Shown in pieces: positions 13,324 to 25,094 of a stretch of 64,000 nucleotides of DNA. Every line of letters begins with the position of its first letter. Position 1 is the stretch's first letter. The notes beneath the pieces are model-generated. The model did not search any database. It was not told the DNA's origin and worked only from the letters and a program-made list of their open reading frames with translations. The stretch lies in the NCBI GenBank assembly GCA_030549775.1, contig CM060175.1, positions 108,120,688-108,184,687 on the forward strand, in the 5' to 3' direction. This DNA is from Tamarix chinensis. Its lineage: Eukaryota; Streptophyta; Magnoliopsida; Caryophyllales; Tamaricaceae. Position numbers and translations under genes: made by a program.

Positions 13324-13555
13324 CACTAATACCAACAGATGTAAAATTGGGTATTAGTTCTGTTCGTATAATGCTACTAATAACCACAGATATCAGAAAG
13401 GGCAAAACATCTGTTGGCATAACATATTAATACCAACAGATAAAAAATTTCTGTTGGATCCACAGAAAATTATCTGTTGGTATTAGTTGCTTTTACCAAC
13501 AGAAAATGTATTTGTGCCTAAGTTTCTGTTGGCAAAAGTCAATTATTTTGTAGTC
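13324..13555. mobile_element. CACTA-like miniature element or terminus
   Basis: Begins CACTAATACC and ends TTTTGTAGTC, close to the CACTA...TAGTG ends of En/Spm transposons with one terminal mismatch. Inside, the word ACCAACAGA and its complement TCTGTTGGT occur about nine times in both orientations, like CACTA subterminal repeats. The flanking 3-bp duplication is not evident (AAA left, CGA right). Confidence 0.45.
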
Positions 13556-15602
13556 CGATCCAATCCAAGAAACATTAAAGCTGAACCAATCCAAGTGGCA
13601 ATAAAGCTGATCAATTTCAAATGGCATTAAAGTTGATCCAATTCAGGTGGCATTAAAATTGATCAATTCAAGTGACATTAAAGTCAATTAATCTAGGTGG
13701 CATTAAAGCTAATCAATTTCAAAGGGCACTAGAGCTGAATAATTCCGTAGCATCATCTAGCACAAGGTATCATACAATTTTAATCCATACTCAACCAATG
13801 ATATGATTTTTCAAACCAATTATTATTTAGATACATTAGCACATACTCTAAAATCACCAAACATTTCATAATTAGTTGAACATGTTAACCACATAATCTT
13901 CCTCAACCCTTCATATATTTAAGCACATATAATATTTAAGAGGCATACTAACACGTGTTTGTATTGAAGTTATAAACTCATAGTTATATAGAATTGCCAG
14001 ACAAAAACATAGTATGTGCTTGGCATACTTAAATAATCATAAAGCATACTCATCACCTTCCACTTCAAAAAGACATACATCCCATGATTTTTCCAAAAGC
14101 AAAGGTAAGTAATGACTTAGCTAAATCTGAAGCTAGCTAAGAAAATTAAGAAAGAGAGAGATATATCAAGAGCTCGACAATCCACAAGAATGATTTTTTA
14201 GATTGCCGATATAAATCGTAAGACTAGGTTAGAAACTACCATATTGATCAATAATTTACTTATTATAATTTAATCAACAAAGACAGACACATACAATCTT
14301 TCTTAGAAAACGTGTCTAAAACTGAAGACTCACGAGCATAGCTCTAATAAGACTTACATTAAATATTAACCAAATCAGGTTTAACACATTTCACTTAGGG
14401 CATTTTCAAATTGATTTGAAAAACCAGAGAATGGAAAATAGAGTATAAATTAATTTTATTATAAGTAACTTACTAATTAGGTTTTACGACTAAAGAGACA
14501 AATCAACCATTTTCAGAGAACCAATCCAACTTGATAACGTAAAAAGTAAAGCTAGTAATATACTAGGTGAAAGAAGCATAAGTAGATTATTTTAATAAAA
14601 CAATCTCCAAAAATTAGGGTTTTTATGCTTGAATTATGAACCAGCCAATTCACTTCTATTACCTCAAATTGATAGTTTTAAAAGACAATTAAAATAATTT
14701 TAGATAAATTTAGGTAATCAATGTCAACAAAATCATCTTATAAGTATGATAATTGTTTTTTAAAATTAGGATTTTGAAGCCCAAGACACAAACTCATAAA
14801 ATTCAAATCACTTAATCCAATTTGAAAGTGTTAGAATGCAATTAAGGTAGTTTCAACTATTTCTATAAATTCAATTTTAGAAAGAAAAAACAAACTATAC
14901 AAATGACCAATTTCATAATTTCATTTGAAATCTAAGGTTTTAGGACCAAAAATGCAAATCAATTAAATTTTATTAATTTATTTAAATTAAATGATTAGAA
15001 GTTTAATTAGACATATTCTATAACATATTATATAATCAATTAATCAAAAATAATAAAAAGAAATACCTAATTTAGCACAATTAGACTTTTTGAGTCTGGG
15101 ATCATAATTCAGTCAATACTTGTTAAAATATTTAAAATGATAGTTCATGATTGCAATTAGATATATTCTAATGTAAATTATATAATTAATTGAATAAATA
15201 ACTCAATAATACAATCCAATATAGATCTATAAGAATTTTGGCCAAAAAATCCAATTGTGACCAATTGCACATAATTTTCCCAAATTGACACTTTTAACAT
15301 AAAATTACATACATTTTAAAGCATATTGTAAAATCAATTGAATAAAATAACTGAATTATGAAATTCAATTTTGTTACACTCTAATTTTTACCTAGAAATC
15401 TAATTCCAATTAATTCCACATAAATTTCTCAAATTTACAATTCCAATATGAAATTATATATATTTTACAACACATTGTATAGTCAATTTATCAAAAATAC
15501 TTAATCAGATAAATCTAAAAAATTCGAACATAATCGAGTCAAATTTTTTATTTTCACAAATCAACCACATATACCATAATTAATCATTATAATTCACTCA
15601 TT

Positions 15603-15641
<39 letters not shown>

Positions 15642-16670
15642 AAAAACTAATTTAACTTAATTAAACCCAATCTATACAAATTTCATTGAATTTAGTAGTT
15701 AGGGTTTGAGTAAAATTTTACCAAATGGAATACATAAATTGGGTGGTTGAAGGTTGGTGGAGGTTTATCGGAGTTCAACCATAGCTCGTTGGCAGTCGGG
15801 TTGGGCTTACAGTGGCTAGATGGAGTCTGGATAGGCGGTGTGACCTAATGTCATTGCTGATGTTGCTCACCGTAATTACTACTATTGCTCGTCATTGGTT
15901 CTCCTTGTTGTTGTTGCTGCTGATTCTTTACATCGTCGATGATGTGGTTGCGTGACATGTGGCTAGAGTGGTGGTGTGGAGAAATGAAGCAGGGAAGAGG
16001 AGATGGGATAGGGGCATCGGGGTGTAGAAAAACGAACAGGGAGAGAGAAAGAAAAGAGGGAGAGAGAAGAAATGTGTGTGTAGGGGGGGTATTCAATCGA
16101 TTGGGTGTTTTTTTACTAATACACATATACATAAGAGTGTATAAAATACTTAAAAAATATTTATAGATAATTTTTATTTGAAAATCATTTAAAAAAAATC
16201 CTTTCGTAAATATCTGATGGTATAAAATACATATAAAAGCTATTAAAATAAATTCAAAAATCTTTCGAAAGAAAATACTAACAAACACATAGATTTATAT
16301 TATTTATGAAAATATATAATACAACATCGAAAAGTGTTTAAACTATACTATTCAAAAAAATATTTTAAGAAACTGAGATTAATTTGAATAATTTTCAAAA
16401 ATGGTCCTCCACAAACCAAGAAGGGTAAAATGGAAAAAAATTAATTTAGAAAGTAAATCATAAATACGTTACAAAAATATTTTTAATTTAAAACTTTATG
16501 AAGATCTTAATGACCTTGAAAAAATAGATAAGTTCAAAGATGAAAATATTTTCTATGTATAAAAATCATTAAAATAATTTTACTATTTCAAAGAAAATTT
16601 TGTAATTTAACTAATTTATTTCGTTAACGAAATATAACTCCAAAACAAAGTCGTAACCACACAATTATTA
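13556..16670. mobile_element. Diverged partial copy B of the 4.5-kb LTR family
   Basis: Runs parallel to about 29070-31770 of the complete LTR. Landmarks in order are the GGCATTAAAGCYGA minisatellite (13557-13757), 'AAGCTAGCTAAG...GAGAGAGA' (14130-14165), 'CATATATATATAT' (15605), the GC-richer segment (15735-16090) and 'ACGAAATATAACTCCAAAACAAAGTCGTAA' near 16628. It stops before the terminal GGGGTATTACA. Confidence 0.65.
13557..13757. repeat. Degenerate 26-28 bp minisatellite in copy B
   Basis: About seven imperfect units around the core GGCATTAAAGCTGATCAATT, the same repeat as at 29069-29280. Confidence 0.75.
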
Positions 16671-16789
16671 TCCAAATTTTGTACCATACATTATCATTAT
16701 GTTGATTTGTCATGAAAATAATAAAACATAAAGATCTACAATATTTTAGCACTAGGTAATATTTACGATTTAGGAATTGACTGTATTTT

Positions 16790-17440
16790 CTTAAGGGTGG
16801 TGGCTACAGGGGTTTTTGCTAAAGAATAAGGGAGGGATGTGGTAACTTTAGTCGATGGTGGAGGGAGAGGTGTGGTATATTTTTCTGAAGAACAAAGGGG
16901 TGGAATGGAGGGATGGTTGATGGTGTGGTGTGGTTTTAGTGGGAGTGTGCTCAACGAGGGGAAGGGTTATGGGGAAGATGAACGTTGCTAGGGGTTGTGG
17001 TGGTTGTGAGCGTGTTTGATGACAATGAAAAAGAGGGAGAGGGAGGGGTACAAGGTTGCTTTTGGTGGTGCTAAGTTTTGATAGAAAATGGAGGGAGGGA
17101 GTGAGGTTGGTTGGGGAATTTAATGTGTCATATGTGTGAGTATATGTGTGTTTGTGTGTATGTGTGCGTGTGTGTGTGTAGGTTACATGTAGATAGCGGG
17201 AAGGGGATGGGTGATTGGGTAAGGTTTTTCAAGGGAGGCCCTCACGCGTAGGAGGAGGTGGGGGAGATGATGGAGGTAGGGAGTAGGGGGATGGAGCATG
17301 ACAGGACATGTCTCATGCAGGAGAAGAGGAAGAAGAAAGAAAAAAAAGACGGGTGGCAGGTGAAAGAAAAAAGGAAGGAAAAGGGGAAGGAGAAAAGGAG
17401 AAAGAAATTATGCAGGTTTAGAATTAGATTTAGGTTAAGG
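16790..17440. repeat. G-rich, GT/GA-biased segment resembling 340-1250
   Basis: The plus strand is rich in G, with a (GT)n run at about 17140-17185 and a polypurine run AAGAAGAAAGAAAAAAAAG with similar words to 17410. It ends in 'TTTAGAATTAGATTTAGGTTAAGG', like 'TTAAGTTAGGATTTAGATTTAA' near 1220. It is probably another piece of the LTR family at 1-1458. Open frames on both strands are low-complexity. Confidence 0.4.
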
Positions 17441-17469
17441 TAGTTTAGGTTAGGGTATTACTAGGATTA

Positions 17470-20150
17470 ACTTGAATAATTCTATTTCTATCAAATTTTA
17501 ACCTAATTAAATTGATATCTAATATGTTATAATAATAAACATTTTAACCTCATATTTAGTACAAAACCTCCTAAGATAACTATTATAACTAATTATACAT
17601 AATTATTCTTTTATAATTAAGGTTTCTAAAACGGAATATTATAGAAATATATAAGGCTTCGTTTGTATGGAAAACATTACAAATTATGGAATTTCAAAAG
17701 CAATTTGCTTTTTAAATTCTATAGTTACAAATCCATTTTTTAGATAGAGATTTTAAATAGAAAATTATTAAATTTTCTTATTTGGATATTTTTATACATG
17801 AAATTTGCATAGAATATTTATAACACCTTTTTATTTACCCCATGAATGTATGCACACACGCACGAGGTAAACTTATTCCATTATATATATATATATATTT
17901 ATTTATTTATTTCTAAGAAGCATCTAAATGTTGTTTTAAGGTATCCAAAGAAACTATTTAGGTGAGAATTTTATAAATGCTCTTTTGAAATGAAATTCTT
18001 CCAATACTAAAAGTCATTTGTCCAAACTAAGTCCGAAGGTATTGAGCCAGAAAACTACCATTACTTCAATTCGAGGGAAATGTAGGGATATCCTTTAATT
18101 AATTATATAAAGATGGTAAGGACACAGGTGAAGCATTGATGGTGTTATTGTAGTTATTACATACGTACAGGGTTAATTACTCGACGGTTGGCACACTTTT
18201 CTTTTTGCTTTTTGACTCGCACTTTGGATACCTTAGAACATGTTAATTACTACTAGATATACAAGGGTTAGGTGATAGCGATGAGTAATTATTTGCTACT
18301 TCCGGAAGGTAACCAGACCCAAATGCTGCCATTTTAAACCATAAGGGCAATTCTAATCCATATATAGGAGGCTAATTATACAAAAAACTCAGGTATGTGG
18401 TTTAAGGATTTAAGGCTGAACTCCATTTGTATCAAATACTAAAAAGTATTAATATTATTTTTTAGTGTAAATTTTTGCATAAAAAAAGAAAGAAAGAAAG
18501 AAGAAGTTATTTTTTAAAAAGTTAAATACTGTATAATTTTTTTATTGCTATTGTCTTTTATGTATTAATTGTTTTATTATTAATAATAGAAGATATCATT
18601 GAAATATATATTAAGGCTAATTTTCTAAGCATTGAGAAAAAAAATCTGTAAATTGTTAATATACATATTTTCCCTTCCCCACATGCACAAGGGAGTAACT
18701 TTTTTGTGGTAGACTATTCCGGAATTGAGTCGGAAGGATGAGGGCAGTAAAAACTTTTGGCTACCATTCAATAAACAATTAAGAATATTAATGGTAAGGC
18801 TCCATTCAGGATTACCTAGACGATCGATTAAATATGAACTAAAATAAATGTATATAATATTATTTAAAATTTTATGTTTAAATAAATGCAAATAATAAAA
18901 AATATAAACAATTTATAAGTAATAAAAATAAAGATTCTGTCAACTAAACAGAAATAATATGAAAATAAAAAAGCAACCTAAGTATGTTCGAGGTTACATC
19001 ATCATTTACCCGTAGAAAGAAACCGTCAACATGAATAAGTAAAAAGGTTATGTACGCCTAAGTTTCTGTATCCATATGATATGCATAATAAACTCATGAG
19101 CTGGGATGGATTCATAAAAAAACCGGCGGTACGGAGAAAGGGCGTCCAAACACAAGTAAGTAGAGGGAGCAGGGTTCTTCATCACCCGGACCGATTTGCC
19201 CACCGGCCGTTCTTCTGGCAGAGTATTTTCCGAAACTTAAGTGCCCACCGATATTCTTGCTACGATCCATTGAATTTTTCCTTCTGGCAGAGTAAATTAC
19301 TGAGCTGGCGATCGGTACTCGGGAGTCAGGTTCAATTATTCAATACAAAGCGTTTAGATCGTCTGTACGTAGTAGTTTTACTGTGCGTGTCAGGTGATGG
19401 GGTTATTGCGCCACAATTCTTGGTGGCATTGAGCGAGGGAGTGAGCCCAAGAATGTGCCGACCGACTTTCTACTGTATGTATGGACCCACATTGTTACTT
19501 CTTCTTACATTCTATTGCAGACGTAAGTGTGTGTGTGTGTATACATTCTTAGCTTCCATTTCGTACGTATAAGTATAATGGGAAGTTCTAAACCTAGTTT
19601 TAAAATTTAAATCGATACCGTAATTGTTTATTAGTTTAGTGGTCCAATAGTTTGAAGCGATCGATCCAATAATATATATTAAATCAAAGTTATAAAATAT
19701 TAAATTTTTTGACCGAATCACTATTTTTTAATAATTAGATTGGTTGTTGATAGGTGGGCTTCTTAGAACCATTAAATAGAATCTTACTAGTTTACTAGTC
19801 GGACTATTCAATATGATCCAATTTGTAAAACTATAAATCGAAAAATAGAAATTCAATACAACATAATGATATTATTATTATTATTCCCACTTATATATAT
19901 ATATATGTTGTTAATTAATACCGAGAAATAAAGAAATTAATAACGCTATAGAGAATTAATTAAATTAATGGAAGCGAGCTGCAGGATATCAATGCGAAAG
20001 AGACATATGGGTAATTGAATCGGGAGGGGGGGTGTGGAATATTACTCTATTATTGCACAATAAAATCAACGCAATCAAGTGGATATTCCACTTCCATATC
20101 ATGTGATCACGTTAGAGAGCAATGAGTATGAAAAGAAAAAGATGTAGGGT
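17470..20150. other. Gene-free stretch upstream of the glycine-rich gene
   Basis: AT-rich with small microsatellites: TA near 17882 and AAAG near 18482. At 17655-18040 the ends GGCTTCGTTTG and its near-complement CAAACTAAGTCC suggest an old Tourist-like MITE, but no TAA duplication is present. A 163-codon ATG frame at 19081-19572 in DNA of more even composition has no recognisable domain, signal peptide or repeat. I leave it uncalled. Confidence 0.35.
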
Positions 20151-20166
20151 CTCTCAGGAGGCCTAT

Positions 20167-20236
20167 CTACCTAGCGTAATGTAATAGTGTAATATCTATC
20201 CAGCGTAATGTAGCAGTGTAATATTTATCTAGCTTA
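20167..20236. repeat. 29-bp minisatellite, about 2.4 copies
   Basis: Units around the core AGCGTAATGTARYAGTGTA start near 20167 and 20196, with a partial third near 20225. It lies about 190 bp upstream of the TATA box of the glycine-rich protein gene. Confidence 0.7.
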
Positions 20237-20428
20237 GCTATAATGAGGGGGGCTGGTTGGGGGGCAGGGGGTTAATATTGCTTTTTCAACCGTAGGCAGT
20301 TGCGTGCATTTAGTAGTCCAACATGGTTTTTAGATGAAACTACGGACAAACTTTAAAGAAAGGCTCAGCCATGCATTTCCCTTGTTACCAAAAGGCGATT
20401 CCCTCGCCCCCAGGCCTCCGCCAGCCTC

Positions 20429-20435
20429 TATATAA
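20429..20435 (+). promoter_or_regulatory. TATA box of the glycine-rich protein gene
   Basis: TATATAA lies 75 bases before the ATG at 20510, in a C-rich context (GCCTCTATATAAGCACGCG). A transcription start near 20460 would give a leader of about 50 bases (starting around TCACACTCC). This is the best-formed plant core promoter in the window. Confidence 0.75.
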
Positions 20436-20509
20436 GCACGCGTCCGTCCTTGAGAGCCTTTCACACTCCTCAAACGTAATCAGTTTTCCCTTTCAAGTTT
20501 ACTTTGACC

Positions 20510-21031
20510 ATGACCACTAACCTTTTCGTTTTTCTACTTCTAGGTGCATTTGTTTGCACCACCGCCGCTAGGCAACTAGCCGACAGCCAGGATTCATCCG
20601 TTCAGGATGAGAAGTTTTTCTTCCATCATCTTCCTATTGTCGGCGGAGGCCTAGGTGGTGGCGGTGGAGCCGGAGATGGTCTTGGTCTTGGCCTTGGCCT
20701 TGGCCTTGGAGGAGATGGTGGGGCTGGGTTTGGTGGAGGAGCTGGAGGTGGAGCCGGTGGTGGACTTGATGGAGGTGCCGGTGGTGGTGGTGGATTTGGC
20801 GGAGGAGGCGGTGGCGGTCTGGGTGGAGGAGCAGGTGGAGGAGCCGGTGCTGGATTTGGCGGTGGAGCTGGAGCCGGAGGGGGTTTAGGAGGAGGAGCTG
20901 GAGGAGGTGGCGGAGGTGGATTTGGAGGAGGAGGAGGAGGTGGTGGCGGCCTTGGTGGTGGAGCTGGTGCTGGAGGCGGATTTGGTGCTGGTGTAGGTGC
21001 CGGTGTTGGGCTTGGGAGTGAATTGCCTTGA
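20510..21031 (+). CDS. Glycine-rich cell-wall structural protein
   Basis: A single-exon frame of 173 residues. I take the ATG at 20510 as the start: it is the first ATG after the TATA box, and the residues after it form a signal peptide (MTTNLFVFLLLGAFVCTTAA, cleavage probably before or after the Arg at 21). A short charged segment follows (QLADSQDSSVQDEKFFFHHLP), then about 125 residues that are nearly all glycine, broken by A, L, F, V and D in patterns GGGFGGG, GGAGGG and GLGLGLGLG. This is the layout of secreted class-I plant glycine-rich proteins, which enter the cell wall as structural or scaffold proteins, often in vascular or stressed tissue. No cysteine-rich tail, RNA-binding domain or CCHC finger is present, which excludes the other GRP classes. 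The frame is intact. The long antisense frame across it is an artefact of the GGN codons. Confidence 0.85.
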   Translation: MTTNLFVFLLLGAFVCTTAARQLADSQDSSVQDEKFFFHHLPIVGGGLGGGGGAGDGLGLGLGLGLGGDGGAGFGGGAGGGAGGGLDGGAGGGGGFGGGGGGGLGGGAGGGAGAGFGGGAGAGGGLGGGAGGGGGGGFGGGGGGGGGLGGGAGAGGGFGAGVGAGVGLGSELP

Positions 21032-21832
21032 GCTTTAAAAGTACTGCTGTTAAGTAGTTCCAGCTACGCACGTACTACATTTTCATTTAAGTTTTGTGTT
21101 TTAGTACCGTTCGATCATTAAAATGTTCCTTTAAAAGGAGGAAAAAAAAACTATCTAGTTTAAGAACTTTATTTTTTATCTTGGTCGTGTGAAGTACAAC
21201 GGAGCATGCTATTCTGATCCTGAATTTATGGTTGAAATGTTAATTATTAGTACATGAATTATCAATAATTTCTTCTTATTTGTTTTCCTTTCAGCTGCAT
21301 GAATATTTATCCTCATGACTATTGGTTAACGTGACTTAGCGTCACAGAAGAAGAAGAAAAGGTAGTTAATTTTAAGCTGCCATTTGGCACACTTGCATTT
21401 CGACCCTTCTTACCATCTTAGATTTGCTACTTATTATGGATGTAAGGCGCAACGCAGATGGTCATGATCCTCACATATGGACCGTCGATGATAAGTATAT
21501 ATATATATGAGCACATGCAACATCATGCACATACCATATATCAACTAGGAAGTATTGGACCGTCGATGGAATTAATTTGACTGGTTTGAATACTACTGAT
21601 CGAAGTTGTACGTACATTGCGACCCCCAACTTCCATGCAACCATTTGCAGATGGCGGAAGTTCGTTTCGGTGGTTGGGATTATATTATAACTCTAAATAA
21701 ACATGGTTCGTGAGATCGAGGAAATTAACTTGCATGCTACGTAGCTCCATGCCCATATATATATATATACGCACACATATATGTATGAATGTATGTATGT
21801 ATACATAAATGCATGCATGCATGCATACATAC

Positions 21833-21866
<34 letters not shown>

Positions 21867-22727
21867 CTATATATGTGTATATGGTCCACGTTTTGACCAA
21901 GAAAGGTAAGTATATATTGAATGAGTGATATACTTAATATTCATACGGTGAAATTAAATGTGTCGTCTTTCTGGACTGGGGGTAGATATATCATCAAACC
22001 AACAGTCTCAAGGGAGGGAGTAAATGAGAAGGCAAATATGTATGAGCGCGGTTCCTTGCTCAAATTACACAACTAGGTACCATCAGTCCATCTTCTATAA
22101 GAGAAATATAAACAAAAATAATAATAATAAATCAACTGAGACTCAAACCCAAGACCTGCATTCACTATTGAACATTAACACTTCACTGTGCCATGTTTTA
22201 TTTACTGAAATATTGTTGCTTATGATATATATAGTACACGTATTTTTAATGAAAATCCCATGTGGTCTACAAGTCCTTCAACTTTGAGGATCGTGTGTAA
22301 GGGCTTGCCTCACCGTGTGGTCTTAGATTCATGTCAGACAACCGCTTAAACCAGTATATTTTTGTAGGAGATAATAAATATATTTTTAATATGAAAATTC
22401 TTCCATTTATTAAAAAATAACATCACAATTAATACAGAGAATAGGAAAGAAAAGAAAAATGAGCATAAAATAAAAAAAATAAGTTAACTTATCTATAGAA
22501 AAAACTTTCTTTCAGAAATTAAGAGAGTAGTTAAAAGTATATTAATGTCAAAGAGAAATCATATGTTTTATTTGTATGAAAAAATAAATTTATTTTAATA
22601 ATTTACACAATTTTTTAGAAAAATAGTTGGTCTTTAGATTTAAGTTTAATGAAGTGTAGTGTTATGTTCTCGATCTTAAATAGATGAAAGCGATGGGATA
22701 CATTAATGTGAAAGAGAACCTTAGAAG
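21032..22727. other. 3' flank and gene-free DNA
   Basis: The trailer of the glycine-rich gene probably ends within about 100-150 bases; ATTAAAATG near 21117 is a weak polyadenylation signal. The rest is AT-rich, with no recognised element apart from the microsatellite at 21757-21872. Confidence 0.4.
21757..21872. repeat. TA / TATG / CATA microsatellite
   Basis: Pure (TA)n tracts flank (TATG)n and (CATG/CATA)n runs. Confidence 0.9.
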
Positions 22728-24434
22728 CAGTGGCGGAGCTAGACTTTCAATCCCATGGTGTCCCCGTAGTATCATGTATAAACTCACAAAATTAATACAT
22801 ATTTTTTAATAATCTTTTTTAAAAAAAAGTTCATATTAGCTATAAGTTTTACTGCAAATGACATCAAATACAATTGTATTTGTAATTATCATAAGAATAT
22901 ATTCACTTACCGATTTCTCATTAAATTTTATACCTTGATCTTAAAAAAATTATCGATAATTGGGGTAATTTATTTCATACAATTTAGTGACTAAAATAAT
23001 TAGCTTGATTTTGTGTCTTTCAATTAAAACTCAAACGACTTATCAAACAATAAAAATATTATAAAAATGATAAAGGAAATATCCATATTTAATGATAACA
23101 ATATCAAATATTTAGAATCACTAATCAATTTATTTACTAGAATCACTTATCAAACAATTTAATGAATTAACTAAGGAATTTACTAAAACTTAATTGATAA
23201 TATAATTTTATAACGAACTAATTCAAAAACTAACTAATAAATTAAACAATTCAATCTATAAATCTAAAAAATTTGATTTCTACAAACTAATTTTGATTTC
23301 TACCTAATTAAGAAGCCAATTTCTATTTTCTACATTAATAAGATAAATTAAAATTTCTATAAACTAAAAAATATAATCAATTAATACAATAAATATAAAC
23401 AAATTAACTACATTCTAATTTTACAAATTTATAAATTTATGATAAATAATTTAACAAACTAAAAATTAACAAACTAAATTTTACCTTGTGGCCGAGTGGC
23501 TCGGTTGAAGGCAAGTAGACAACAGACTTAGCAGCTTCTGCTCTTGGTTCTTCGCTCCGGTGGTGATTAGAACGATTCCAGTCACTATAAACCCAGCCCG
23601 CCGGTAATCTCTCCATAAAGATTGTCCTTTTTGTCTCATAAACAAGACAATGTCTCCCTTAAACTGCGAAACAAAACAAAACTCCACCTACTGGTCAATC
23701 GAATACGTGACCAAGGTGCGGAAGCAAGCATCAATGCAAGTAATAATCCACTACAAATAAAATAATGAGCAAACAGCAAGATAGACCGAGAGAATTGAAA
23801 GGCATAATAATTTAAAAGAAAATAAAGGAAGCAGAGACCGAGGGCATTATACGAGCCGTTTATTAGATTCTAGGCCAATAGAGCCTCCTTGGAGACAGAA
23901 GAGTTAGCGCCGACGCGGGGAGATTAGCTGTCTGCCACACACAGGTCGTCCACACTCCACAGCAGGCTGGAAGAAGAAGAAATGGCGGCGTTCGGCGGTA
24001 GAAACGGCGAGCTCCGGCACCGGTAGTGTGTGTTGTCCAGGCGGCGTGCCGCGTGCGTCCAGGCTTCTGGTCGAGAGGGTCGAAGACTCGAAGCAGTCAA
24101 GTAAGCAAGCAGCAACGGTCGAAGCACTGAAGCAGCAAGGGTCGAAGAGGAGGCCAGGAGGGTAAGGGTTTGGGGTGGATCATCAAAACGACGTCGTTTT
24201 GATGGTGTGAAAAAAATTGAAAACAAAACGACCCCGGGACTCGAACCTATGACATTTGGATGTCGATTCACGGGAACTTACTTGCCTGACCATTCATCCA
24301 TTTTAATTCTTTGTTATGGTATCCTACAAATATTATATATATCTAATACTTAAAAAATAAGTAAAATTTTTACTTCTCAGCCAGGGCTCCGTGGTGTCCC
24401 GGGACACCATGCGGAAGCCCTGGCTCCGCCACTA
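22728..24434. mobile_element. Non-autonomous hAT element, Tip100-like ends
   Basis: The left end CAGTGGCGGAGCTAG and right end CTGGCTCCGCCACTA are inverted repeats with two mismatches. They are flanked by a perfect 8-bp duplication CTTAGAAG (22720-22727 and 24435-24442), which is diagnostic for hAT transposition. The ends resemble those known for the Tip100 branch of hAT. Both subterminal regions contain GGTGTCCC. The left 750 bases are AT-rich. The right half (23480-24300) is GC-richer and holds a 24-bp palindrome and tRNA-like promoter boxes. A 115-codon minus-strand frame (23924-24271) is Ser/Leu/Arg-rich without any transposase motif. No DDE or dimerisation domain is visible, so the element depends on a transposase made elsewhere. 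Confidence 0.85.
24181..24204. repeat. Perfect 24-bp palindrome with GACGTC centre
   Basis: Both strands read the same over all 24 bases, with the core AAAACGACGTCGTTTT. It lies inside the hAT element. Similar ACGACGTCGT palindromes recur in plant repeats. The ACGT centre could also bind bZIP factors. Confidence 0.9.
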
Positions 24435-24442
24435 CTTAGAAG

Positions 24443-25090
24443 AATTAAAAGGAAAGATGAAGATTACTGAAAAGGCGACATTATGGATTATATTTAGGAC
24501 ATGTACATGAAATAGAATTCGACGATGACACTTTGAGTAAATTTAATGACGACATACCACCCATATAGTCAAAGGAAAGTCATAGAGCACGGCAAGGAAG
24601 CAAGTCCACTCATTATACTACACAAGCTACAGAAACCGAAAAGAGAACCCCCACATCTAGCTTACAAAACAAACAAATGCATCGGGATAAACATAAATTT
24701 AAGCTCAAAACTAGAATCGGTGTTATTTCCTTTCCGGATAGATGTGCCCCTTGGAAGAAGGGGGTTGGAGCAGTGAGCACAGGCATCCTTTCTCCATCGT
24801 ATTCTAGAAGCATAGATAACTTGGACAACAGATTGCCTAGATACATTTCAGAGACACCATCGATTCACATAAAACAATGAAAAACATCATTCACTTGCTA
24901 AAAACCCAAAGACAATTGACAGACCAACCTTGAAACAAATGGAAATCAGAAAGGAGCAGCAGCAGGATACATACTTGAAACTTCATAAACATGTTCAGTA
25001 GAGAATAGAGAAGGCAATATTGATCTGGATGGGCATATCCCACGTCCCACAGAGAACAGAGAAACTGTGGCAAGGTCGTGTTAAACATGT
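24443..25090. other. Unassigned, moderately GC-balanced DNA
   Basis: Composition is closer to that of genes than the surroundings, and overlapping open frames of 65-77 codons occur on both strands (24546-25088). None shows a domain I recognise. It may be the 3' end or UTR of an unidentified gene or LINE flank. Confidence 0.3.
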
Positions 25091-25094
25091 TCAG

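Noticed and set aside
13324..13555. CRISPR-like array because of regularly recurring short words
   Set aside because: Words are 9 bp, in both orientations, irregularly spaced and in a plant nuclear context. A CACTA-like element explains them better.
19081..19572. 163-codon ATG frame
   Set aside because: Long for this AT content, but no recognisable domain, no promoter signal and mixed low-information composition. Could be real but cannot be supported.
20634..21071. 145-codon frame antisense to the glycine-rich gene
   Set aside because: A shadow of GGN codons giving His/Leu/Gln-rich noise.
23489..23558. tRNA gene with A box TGGCCGAGTGG
   Set aside because: The following B-box candidate (GGTTCTTCGCTCC) is imperfect and no cloverleaf can be drawn around it. 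At most a decayed tRNA-derived repeat.
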